Assembly (NCBI GenBank): GCA_964520425.1
Contig: CAZFMX010000057.1
Location: forward strand, 1-20,660
Reading direction: 5' to 3'
DNA length: 20,660 nucleotides
DNA from: JAFGFY01 sp964520425
Lineage (GTDB): Bacteria; Desulfobacterota; DSM-4660; Desulfatiglandales; HGW-15
The position numbers and the translations under genes were made by a program. Below are positions 1 through 6,109 of the stretch, one piece after another; the first letter of the stretch is position 1, and each line of letters begins with the position of its first letter. The notes below the pieces were generated by a model, which saw nothing but the letters and a program-made list of their open reading frames with translations, was not told the DNA's origin and made no database searches.

Positions 1-2
1 TC

Positions 3-521
3 AGTTTCGAGACGGCAGGTGGAATTCTAGGAGGTGATGTGGGGTACAACAAGTACATGCTGAGAACGGAGTGGTATTTCCCCCTGTTCTGGTCAACGGT
101 CTTTGTGGCAAAGGGGAACGCGGGGCTTATCAAAAGGAAGGGACAAGAAAAACTTCCTGTTTTTAAGAAGTTCATACTGGGCGGTGTCGGGTCAGTCCGT
201 GGATTTGATGATTACAGCATCTCACCCAGGGATCCTATTACCGGAGATAGGATACGGGGTGAGAAAATGATGTTTTACAATTTCGAGTATCGGTTTCCTT
301 TGGGTAAGGAACGGGGCATTACCGGACTCGTGTTTTTCGACGCAGGGAATGTTTGGACAAAAGATGAGGACTTTGATTTCACCGGTATGAGGATGGCGGC
401 GGGCGTAGGCGGTATGTGGTGGACTCCTATGATGGGTCAGATGAGTATATACTATGGCAGGAAGTTAGACCCGCATAAGAATGAGAGCGTCGGTGAAATT
501 CAATTTTCCGGAGGATTCTGA
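3..521 (+). CDS. bamA: BamA/Omp85 outer-membrane assembly factor, C-terminal part (5' end outside window)
   Basis: The frame is open from the window edge, so only the last 172 residues are visible. BamA is the outer-membrane beta-barrel that folds and inserts other barrel proteins. What is visible is the second half of the barrel. It contains the GGDVGYNKY strand, the YFPLFW strand, the conserved VRGF motif of loop L6 (fragment residues ~65-68, within GSVRGFDDY), the FDAGNVW strand and a terminal strand ending in phenylalanine, as expected for a barrel insertion signal. The GTG at 39 is an internal valine codon, not a start. The gene ends 71 bases before ompH, the usual bamA-ompH order. Assignment is by motif recognition; a two-partner-secretion (TpsB) or TamA barrel is less likely given the neighbours. 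Confidence 0.9.
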   Translation, partial: SFETAGGILGGDVGYNKYMLRTEWYFPLFWSTVFVAKGNAGLIKRKGQEKLPVFKKFILGGVGSVRGFDDYSISPRDPITGDRIRGEKMMFYNFEYRFPLGKERGITGLVFFDAGNVWTKDEDFDFTGMRMAAGVGGMWWTPMMGQMSIYYGRKLDPHKNESVGEIQFSGGF

Positions 522-549
522 TGGTAACGAGCTTACCTCATTGCTTTTT

Positions 550-558
550 TGTTATACA
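550..558 (+). promoter_or_regulatory. Possible extended -10 promoter element before ompH
   Basis: In the 71-base gap between bamA and ompH, TGTTATACA matches an extended -10 (TGn followed by TATACA). No good -35 box lies at the right distance. It could give ompH its own transcription start in addition to readthrough from bamA. Weak evidence from a short match. Confidence 0.25.
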
Positions 559-592
559 ATTTATTGAATTCTAATTAACAGTAGGAGGAACT

Positions 593-1117
593 ATGAAAAA
601 TCTTTTTCGATTTGTTTTTGTGAGTATCATTGTCCTTGGTTTCCACTTTAATGCCCTGGCACAGAGCCCCATTAAAATTGGAGTGGTGGATATCCAAGAG
701 GTAGAACAAAAATCTCTGGCCTTTGAGAAAGAGAGAACCAAGCTTCAGAAAGAAATTGAAGGGATGCAGAAGAGGCTGACTGATGAACAGAACGCCTTGC
801 GCAAACTTCAGGAAGATTACGAGAAACAAAGCATGATGTTGAGTCTGGATGCCCAGGAAGATAAGAAAATGGAATATGAGAGCAAAGCTCGACATTTCAA
901 TTATCTTTACGAAGATACTCAAGCAAGGGTGAAACAGCTCCGAGAGTCCGCCACAAGCCGGCTGTATAATGAGTTGATTGGTGTTGTCAGGGAGATCGGG
1001 TTGAAGGAGGGGTATACCATCATCCTGTCAAAGAGGGGGACCGGTCTTCTTTACAACGACGGTAGTGTCGACATCACTGCCGAAGTCATCAGCGCTTATG
1101 ACAAGGCGTCCCAGTAA
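593..1117 (+). CDS. ompH: OmpH/Skp family periplasmic chaperone
   Basis: A 174-residue protein with a Sec signal peptide: a Lys/Arg start, a hydrophobic core (FVFVSIIVLGFHF) and a likely cleavage after NALA near residue 23. After it comes the short beta-strand IKIGVVDIQEV typical of the family, then a long charged helical region (about residues 45-125) rich in Glu, Lys and Gln that fits the Skp coiled-coil tentacles, then a final segment containing the GYTIILSK strand. Skp chaperones hold unfolded outer-membrane proteins in the periplasm on their way to BamA, the gene directly upstream. The start has a clear AGGAGG at 583-588. In related genomes lpxD follows; here a 461-base non-coding gap follows instead. 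Confidence 0.9.
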   Translation: MKNLFRFVFVSIIVLGFHFNALAQSPIKIGVVDIQEVEQKSLAFEKERTKLQKEIEGMQKRLTDEQNALRKLQEDYEKQSMMLSLDAQEDKKMEYESKARHFNYLYEDTQARVKQLRESATSRLYNELIGVVREIGLKEGYTIILSKRGTGLLYNDGSVDITAEVISAYDKASQ

Positions 1118-1127
1118 TGGACATTGT

Positions 1128-1157
1128 CGGATGTTCTTCACAATGAAGGAGCGTCCG
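1128..1157 (+). terminator. Stem-loop just after ompH
   Basis: Eleven bases after the ompH stop, CGGA (1128-1131) and CTTC (1136-1139) pair with GAAG (1145-1148) and TCCG (1154-1157) around an ACAAT loop. A second partner, GAAG...ATCCGGCA, follows at 1163-1179, so two alternative pairings exist. There is no T-run, so a factor-independent terminator is not demonstrated; RNA end protection or a REP-like role is equally possible. Confidence 0.3.
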
Positions 1158-1190
1158 GCAGTGAAGCCCTCATCCGGCATCACTTAGTAG

Positions 1191-1343
1191 CGCTTTGAAA
1201 CGCTGAGTATTCAAAGATAGATCTCCTAATGAAGCTCCCCGTAGCAATCTACGGGGTATCAAAGCGAAATTCGCCGAAGCCAACCCGCCTTCTCATCCTT
1301 CGTAGCAGGCTACTGCGGAGGACGGGCGCACAAGGCTTCGGCG
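1191..1343. repeat. Cluster of palindromes in the ompH-fabZ gap
   Basis: Three nested or adjacent inverted repeats occupy this stretch. CGCTTTGA (1191-1198) pairs with TCAAAGCG (1259-1266). Inside it lies a perfect hairpin CCCCGTAG-CAAT-CTACGGGG (1237-1256). Next, CGCCGAAGCC (1272-1281) pairs with GGCTTCGGCG (1334-1343) and encloses a small hairpin GTAG-CAGG-CTAC (1302-1313). No reading frame of protein-like character was found here. The density of palindromes resembles REP/BIME-type or MITE-type intergenic elements. It sits where most of lpxD would be expected. Confidence 0.6.
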
Positions 1344-1498
1344 GGTCACCTTGCCATTCCTTCCTTCAGCAAGCTGCAGGGGATCCTAGCGAAGGTGAAT
1401 GAAATCGTTTCCGTCTCAGATGGAATAGTGAGTGTTTACACTTTATGAAATAGCGGACTTAGCCTCATTTCCTTTAGCTGAGGACGAGGAAGCTATTG

Positions 1499-1582
1499 AG
1501 CCGACTTCCCGGATTGAACGAACATATACATGAACTCGAGAAGAGATTAAAGCTATTGGAGAAGCATCACGAGGAGCCATGA
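1499..1582 (+). pseudogene. lpxD: 3' remnant of lpxD (UDP-3-O-acylglucosamine N-acyltransferase)
   Basis: The frame ending with TGA at 1580-1582 reads SRLPGL followed by NEHIHELEKRLKLLEKHHEEP. This has the shape of the C-terminal helix of LpxD proteins (an RLPEL...ELEKRL..LE pattern), in the slot where lpxD lies in the bamA-ompH-lpxD-fabZ-lpxA cluster. Its stop overlaps the fabZ start as ATGA, the tight junction expected of an intact lpxD-fabZ pair. Upstream the frame is stopped by TAG at 1475-1477. Only 461 bases separate ompH from fabZ, whereas a full lpxD needs roughly 1 kb, so the body of the gene is absent. Recognition rests on about 20 residues plus position; chance similarity of a charged helix is the alternative. 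Confidence 0.6.
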
Positions 1583-2025
1583 AATTACCTTTGGTCTATC
1601 AAGATATCATAGGGATGTTGCCGCATAGATATCCTTTTTTGCTTGTGGACACTATTACGGAACTGGAGCCGGGCAAGAGGGTGGTGGGTATCAAGAATGT
1701 GACCAGCAACGAACCCTTTTTTCAGGGGCATTTCCCGGGGAATCCCATCATGCCTGGTGTTCTCATCATTGAAGCCATGGCCCAGGTCGGGGGTGTGTTG
1801 GCCCATTTGGCCAAGGCGGATTCAGAGGAAGAAGGGAAACCGAGTATGTTCTTTTTCGCCTCAATGGACAAGGTGAAATTCCGTAAATCGGTAATCCCGG
1901 GTGACCAACTCATTATTAAGGTAGAAACCCTAAGAGCCGGGTCTAAGTTCTGGAAGATGGCCGGAAAGGTATTTGTGAGAGATCATCTTGTTGCTCAGGC
2001 AGAACTTTTGGCCACAGTAGCCTAG
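1579..2025 (+). CDS. fabZ: 3-hydroxyacyl-ACP dehydratase FabZ
   Basis: A 148-residue single hot-dog-fold protein, normal length for FabZ. It dehydrates 3-hydroxyacyl-ACP to trans-2-enoyl-ACP in fatty acid elongation. It competes with LpxA for 3-hydroxyacyl-ACP, which explains its place in lipid A clusters. Visible signatures are LPHRYPFLLVD (residues 14-24), the catalytic His51 in the GHFPG motif, and Glu65 in the IIEAMAQ helix. The start has GAGGAG at 1571-1576, only two bases from the ATG, and overlaps the stop of the lpxD remnant, so it may have relied on translational coupling. A 21-base gap separates it from lpxA. Confidence 0.95.
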   Translation: MKLPLVYQDIIGMLPHRYPFLLVDTITELEPGKRVVGIKNVTSNEPFFQGHFPGNPIMPGVLIIEAMAQVGGVLAHLAKADSEEEGKPSMFFFASMDKVKFRKSVIPGDQLIIKVETLRAGSKFWKMAGKVFVRDHLVAQAELLATVA

Positions 2026-2046
2026 CGAGTTGAAAAAACGAGATAA

Positions 2047-2826
2047 ATGAGTATGGATATTCATCCCTCGGCCGTTGTTAGCGCTCACGCCCGTTTGGAT
2101 CCTTCCGTCAAAGTGGGCCCTTTCTGTATCATCGGGGACCATGTCACCATTGGAAAAGAGACTGTTCTATTCTCTCACGTATCACTCGCGGGACATACCC
2201 GGATCGGGGCCCGCAATCGCATCTATCCATTTGTCTCTATCGGCGCTCCACCGCAAGATATCGGCTATAAAGGAGAAGATACCCGCGTTATCATTGGGAA
2301 CGATAACATCATCAGGGAATACTCGAGTATTAACCGGGCAACGACCAAGCAGGATTGGGAGACTGTGATAGGTAACGGGAATTATATAATGGCCTACTCA
2401 CATATCGCCCATGACTGTTTTTTGGGGAATAAGATCATTATGTCGAATCTAACCACTCTGGCCGGGCATATCACAATTGGAGACTATACCAATTTCAGTG
2501 GCCTTGTGGCTGTGCACCAGTTTGTTCGAATAGGCGCTCATGTCTTTGTTGGGGGCAAAGCGGCAATTGAGAGGGATGTTCCCCCCTTTATGGTCACGGC
2601 CGGAGACAGAGCACGGCTCTATGGAATCAACCGTGTCGGGTTGAGTCGCCACGGATTTTCTCAGGACACGATTGACGGTTTAAAGAGGGCCTACCAGATC
2701 ATCTGGCGTGAAAACAAGAAACTGGATAAAGGGGTGGACCAAGTAAAAAAAGAAATGGAACCTTTTCCCGAACTGGAGATGCTCCTGAATTTTATAACCC
2801 AATCAGAGAGAGGAATAATGAGGTAG
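2047..2826 (+). CDS. lpxA: Acyl-ACP:UDP-N-acetylglucosamine O-acyltransferase LpxA
   Basis: A 259-residue left-handed beta-helix protein (E. coli LpxA has 262) with many hexapeptide repeats of the IGxxxxI type, followed by the C-terminal helical domain that starts around GINRVGLSRHGFS. It transfers a 3-hydroxyacyl chain from ACP to the 3-position of UDP-GlcNAc, the first step of lipid A synthesis. The HIAHDC motif carries the catalytic base at His122 (E. coli His125), and VHQF gives His157 (E. coli His160). The acyl-length ruler position, Gly173 in E. coli, is Gly170 here, which by family knowledge points to longer chains; the following residue is Lys171 rather than Cys. The start lacks a strong ribosome site; ATG at 2053 is an alternative. 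Confidence 0.95.
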   Translation: MSMDIHPSAVVSAHARLDPSVKVGPFCIIGDHVTIGKETVLFSHVSLAGHTRIGARNRIYPFVSIGAPPQDIGYKGEDTRVIIGNDNIIREYSSINRATTKQDWETVIGNGNYIMAYSHIAHDCFLGNKIIMSNLTTLAGHITIGDYTNFSGLVAVHQFVRIGAHVFVGGKAAIERDVPPFMVTAGDRARLYGINRVGLSRHGFSQDTIDGLKRAYQIIWRENKKLDKGVDQVKKEMEPFPELEMLLNFITQSERGIMR

Positions 2827-2923
2827 TTCCTAGTGACTCGTGTTATCATTGAAATGCGGCAAGGACTATTCCCTCAAGGCGATATCTATAGGATCCAGTG
2901 GCGGTGATCCGCACTTTGAGGAT

Positions 2924-3127
2924 TTAAGGGGCCGTTTCTTCCAGGCGAGTCAGACATTCTGCCATAAGTTCTAAGGCGTACCCCCCGGGGTGCACCCCGG
3001 GGCTTTCTCCCTCAAAGGTCGGATCGTTGGGGCTTCAGTGGAATTCTTTTTGAGATATCTTCTTTCGGGAACAGCCCATGCTGCATTTATTATTCTCGGT
3101 TATGAATAGAAGCTGCAAAACGTTCAT
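2924..3127 (-). pseudogene. TGA-interrupted 67-codon reading frame between lpxA and lpxI
   Basis: On the minus strand a frame runs from ATG (3127-3125) to TAA (2926-2924), broken once by TGA at 3037-3035. The 36 residues after the TGA look protein-like, with FEGESPGVHPGG and YALELMAECLTRLEE; the 30 before it look less so. I do not recognise a family. There is no ribosome-binding site before the ATG. The likeliest reading is the C-terminal scrap of a decayed gene, oriented against the operon. A selenocysteine codon is possible but poorly supported. It fills most of the 312-base gap at 2827-3138. Confidence 0.3.
2983..3002. repeat. Perfect 20-nt GC palindrome
   Basis: CCCCGGGGTGCACCCCGGGG is fully self-complementary (8-bp stem with a TGCA centre, itself a palindrome). 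It lies midway between lpxA and lpxI. A CTTTCTC stretch follows on the plus strand but no true T-run, so terminator activity is uncertain. It also lies inside the interrupted minus-strand frame. Confidence 0.6.
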
Positions 3128-3138
3128 CTGAAAACACA

Positions 3139-3957
3139 ATGGTGTCTAAAGAAAAGGAAATCATAGGAATCATCGCCGGTGGTGGTCGTTTTCCAATCAT
3201 GGCGGCAGAGACAGCCCGAATGCAGGGCCATCCTGTTGTGGCCGTAGCGTTCCGGGAAGAAGCCGATCCTGAATTGGCCGACAGCGTAGATCAGATAGTC
3301 TGGATACATTTGGGACAGCTGGGACATTTGATCAAAGGCCTTAAAGGACATGGTGTGCAAAAGGCATTGATGGCAGGTACCATCAATAAAAGGCTTATGT
3401 ATAAAATCAAGCCTGATTTGAAAGGTTTGGTATTCATGTCTAAAATGGCTATTTTTCATGATGACGGCATTTTGGGATCCCTGGCCGGAGAACTCGAGAA
3501 AGAAGGTATTGAGATTATCAGCGCCACGTCTTTCCTTCCTGACTTGGTCTCCTCCCCGGGATGCATCACTAAGAAAAAACCATCAAAAAAGGAAGAGGAG
3601 GACATCCGGTTCGGATGGAAGATGGCCAAGGAACTAGGAAGGCTTGATATCGGGCAGTGTGTGGTTGTGAGAGAAAAAACAGTCTTAGCTCTGGAGGCTA
3701 TGGAAGGGACGGACGAGACTATTCTCAGAGGGGGGCGCTTGGCGAGAGAGAAGGCCGTTGTGATCAAGGTGAGTAAACCCAATCAGGACTTGCGCTTTGA
3801 TATGCCGACTGTCGGGTTGAAAACAGTAGAAAATATGTCAAAGGTCAAGGCCTCTGTCCTGGCCTTGGAGGCCGGCAAAACCCTCATATTTGATAAATCT
3901 GAAATGATCCGATTTGCTAATCAAGCAGGGATTTCCATCATCTGTCAGACAGGATAG
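3139..3957 (+). CDS. lpxI: UDP-2,3-diacylglucosamine pyrophosphatase LpxI
   Basis: A 272-residue LpxI (DUF1009) protein. It hydrolyses UDP-2,3-diacylglucosamine to lipid X plus UMP, the step that LpxH performs in gamma-proteobacteria. The N-terminal domain begins with IIGIIAGGGRFPI, the family glycine motif. The C-terminal domain contains the LRFDMPTVGLKTVE segment, where Asp221 corresponds in context to the catalytic aspartate reported for Caulobacter LpxI (Asp225). Length matches the family. No Shine-Dalgarno sequence is visible before the ATG, and it is separated from lpxA by 312 bases, so it may be transcribed separately. The Gfo/Idh gene follows after 5 bases. Confidence 0.92.
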   Translation: MVSKEKEIIGIIAGGGRFPIMAAETARMQGHPVVAVAFREEADPELADSVDQIVWIHLGQLGHLIKGLKGHGVQKALMAGTINKRLMYKIKPDLKGLVFMSKMAIFHDDGILGSLAGELEKEGIEIISATSFLPDLVSSPGCITKKKPSKKEEEDIRFGWKMAKELGRLDIGQCVVVREKTVLALEAMEGTDETILRGGRLAREKAVVIKVSKPNQDLRFDMPTVGLKTVENMSKVKASVLALEAGKTLIFDKSEMIRFANQAGISIICQTG

Positions 3958-3962
3958 GAAAA

Positions 3963-4949
3963 ATGAGGTCACAGAGGACCGTAAAGGAAAAACTCAAAGT
4001 CGGAGTTATCGGAGTCGGGCATCTCGGAGGATTTCATGCTCAGAAATATGCTGCCATACCGGCTGTGGATCTGGTTGGTGTGGTTGATACTGACGATGAC
4101 AGGGCGCATGAAATCGCAAAACTCCATGATACACAGCCCTATAGAGAATATCGCAGCCTCTTGAAAAATGTTGATGCCGTTAGCCTTGCCGTGCCTACTG
4201 AAAAGCATTTTGAAATCGCCAAAGACATTCTATCCGCAGGAGTCCATCTTCTTATAGAAAAGCCGATCACCTATGCCCTTGAGCCTGCTGATACGTTGAT
4301 TCGAATAGCGCGCGAAAAGGATGTTGTCTTGCAGGTGGGGCTTGTTGAACGTTTTAAAGCGGCCGTAGTCAAGATGAAATCCCTGTTGAAGGATCCTGTC
4401 CTTATTGAATCTCATCGCATGAACATTTACACTCCTAGGGGCACAGACGTGGATGTTGTCCTTGACTTGATGATTCACGATCTGGACATCATGTTGGATG
4501 TCATCCCATCCGAAGTAAGAGAGTTCCATGCCGTTGGCATGTCGGTTGTCACGGATAAGACGGACATTGCAAATGTGAGAATGATCTTTGAGAATGGGAC
4601 GGTCGCTAATCTCTCGGCTAGCAGGGTATCTGATAATAACTTGAGAAAGATCCGGGTCTTTCAGTCTGATGCCTATATCTCTGTCAATTGTCTAAAGAAC
4701 GAGATTAGCGTGACCCGTTTGGATGGCGAGACCAAGGACTTGACCAATATTTCAAAAGTGTCTACTGAAAAAACGAACTTTCCAGGTAGTGATGCTCTGG
4801 CTGATGAGATTTCTTCATTTGTAAACGCCGTTATGAATGGGACAGAGCCCGTTGTGTCCGGACGCGATGGGCGGAGAGCCTTAAAATATGTCCTTGCGAT
4901 CATCAATCAGATTGAGAGAGGGTGTGGAAATTTCGAGACCGCCCCTTGA
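3963..4949 (+). CDS. Gfo/Idh/MocA-family NAD(P)-dependent oxidoreductase in the lipid A cluster
   Basis: A 328-residue protein with an N-terminal Rossmann fold: GVIGVGHLGGFHAQKY (GxGxxG, about residues 14-29) and an acidic residue at the end of the second strand (VVDTDDD). The family EKP motif is in LLIEKPITY, and the C-terminal substrate domain contains the HDLDI segment. It is clearly a sugar-type oxidoreductase; the substrate is unknown. It is squeezed between lpxI (5 bases) and lpxB (overlap), so a role in lipid A or another UDP-sugar is likely by inference. The best-known relative in this setting is GnnA, which oxidises UDP-GlcNAc at C3 before transamination, but no GnnB-type (DegT) aminotransferase is next to it here. 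Confidence 0.85.
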   Translation: MRSQRTVKEKLKVGVIGVGHLGGFHAQKYAAIPAVDLVGVVDTDDDRAHEIAKLHDTQPYREYRSLLKNVDAVSLAVPTEKHFEIAKDILSAGVHLLIEKPITYALEPADTLIRIAREKDVVLQVGLVERFKAAVVKMKSLLKDPVLIESHRMNIYTPRGTDVDVVLDLMIHDLDIMLDVIPSEVREFHAVGMSVVTDKTDIANVRMIFENGTVANLSASRVSDNNLRKIRVFQSDAYISVNCLKNEISVTRLDGETKDLTNISKVSTEKTNFPGSDALADEISSFVNAVMNGTEPVVSGRDGRRALKYVLAIINQIERGCGNFETAP

Positions 4950-6099
4950 CGAAGAAGAACCCAGACGCATCCTGATTGTCGCTGGGGAAGCATCGGGCGA
5001 TCTGCACGGTTCCAATCTCGTTCGCGCCTTGAAGAGATATGACCCTGAGATCACTGTCTCGGGAATCGGCGGGACCCACATGAAACAGGCTGGTGTCGAG
5101 ATACTGGTTCCAGCCTCAGAAATGGCAGTTGTCGGACTCACAGAGGTACTCTTTCGACTTGGAGTCATTCTCAAAGCCCGGCAAAAAATAAAGAATATGT
5201 TGAAGAGCATTCCCTCTCCCGATCTTCTCATTCTGATTGATTATCCTGATTTCAACATTCACCTAGCCTCACTTGCCAAACGATGGAAGATTCCGGTCTT
5301 ATACTATATCAGCCCTCAAGTGTGGGCCTGGAGAAAGGGTCGGATCAACAAGTTGGCCAAAAGAGTTGACCGAATGGCGGTAATCTTACCTTTCGAGGAG
5401 GATCTATACCGAAAGAAGGGGGTGAATGTCACGTATGTAGGCCATCCTCTCTTGGATGCCATTCCTGAACATTCCAGCAAAGAAGACGCCATTGGAAGGC
5501 TGGATCTTCAAAATGCTTCTCCTGTCATCGGTCTTTTGCCCGGCAGTCGGCAAGAAGAGATAGAGAATACCTTGCCTTTAATGGTGAAAGCTGTTGAAAT
5601 CATTTCCTCTCGCTATTCGCAACTTGAATGCCTATTGCCAGTAGCCCCAACCGTTTCCGTTGATTTGGTGCAGTCTTTCCTCGCTGACTCGAACATTGTA
5701 ATTCATATCTCCGATCTTGATATTTACAGTACCTTGAGGGCATGTGACCTTGCACTGGTTGCTTCCGGTACAGCGACCTTGGAAACAGCGATCATGGGAG
5801 TACCTATGATTGTTGTCTATAGCGTATCGCCGGTGACCTACTGGATTGGGAAGAAACTTGTAAACGTCCCCTATATCAGCTTGGTCAATTTGGTAGCAGA
5901 GAGGCAGATTGTCCCAGAACTGGTTCAGGATGCATTCAATCCGGAAAAGCTCGCAGAGGAAGCGTTTCGGATTCTTGAGAATCGTCAGGAAAGAGAGGAT
6001 ATGATAAGAAATTTAAAAGTCGTGAAGGATAGGCTCGGAGAAGGGGGTGCGTCTGAGAGGACCGCCCGGTTGGCTATTGAAATGATGGGAAGATCGTGA
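4888..6099 (+). CDS. lpxB: Lipid-A-disaccharide synthase LpxB
   Basis: A GT19 glycosyltransferase of up to 403 residues. It joins lipid X to UDP-2,3-diacylglucosamine to form the tetra-acylated disaccharide, so it uses both the product and the substrate of LpxI two genes upstream. Signatures in order are ILIVAGEASGDLHGSNLVRAL, LILIDYPDFN, YYISPQVWAWRKGRI, LPFEEDLYRKKG...YVGHPLLD, LLPGSRQEEI and the nucleotide-binding region SGTATLETAIMGVPMIVVY. Two starts are possible. ATG at 4888 has GGAGAG at 4873-4878 and gives a 62-base overlap with the previous gene. GTG at 4924 (codon 13) has GAGAGAGG immediately before it and places the first conserved strand closer to the N-terminus, as in E. coli. 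Confidence 0.93.
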   Translation: MSLRSSIRLREGVEISRPPLDEEEPRRILIVAGEASGDLHGSNLVRALKRYDPEITVSGIGGTHMKQAGVEILVPASEMAVVGLTEVLFRLGVILKARQKIKNMLKSIPSPDLLILIDYPDFNIHLASLAKRWKIPVLYYISPQVWAWRKGRINKLAKRVDRMAVILPFEEDLYRKKGVNVTYVGHPLLDAIPEHSSKEDAIGRLDLQNASPVIGLLPGSRQEEIENTLPLMVKAVEIISSRYSQLECLLPVAPTVSVDLVQSFLADSNIVIHISDLDIYSTLRACDLALVASGTATLETAIMGVPMIVVYSVSPVTYWIGKKLVNVPYISLVNLVAERQIVPELVQDAFNPEKLAEEAFRILENRQEREDMIRNLKVVKDRLGEGGASERTARLAIEMMGRS

Positions 6100-6109
6100 G
6101 GCATAGCCC

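Noticed and set aside
575..922. Minus-strand frame of 115 codons opposite ompH
   Set aside because: Antisense shadow of a well-supported gene, with no recognisable domain.
1435..1447. TTTACACTTTATG, identical to part of the E. coli lac promoter
   Set aside because: No -10 box at the right distance and no reason for vector sequence around it; treated as coincidence.
3035..3037. In-frame TGA as a selenocysteine codon
   Set aside because: Not called as a feature: no ribosome site, the near stem is weak, and the strong hairpin is slightly too far away. Kept only as an alternative in a finding.
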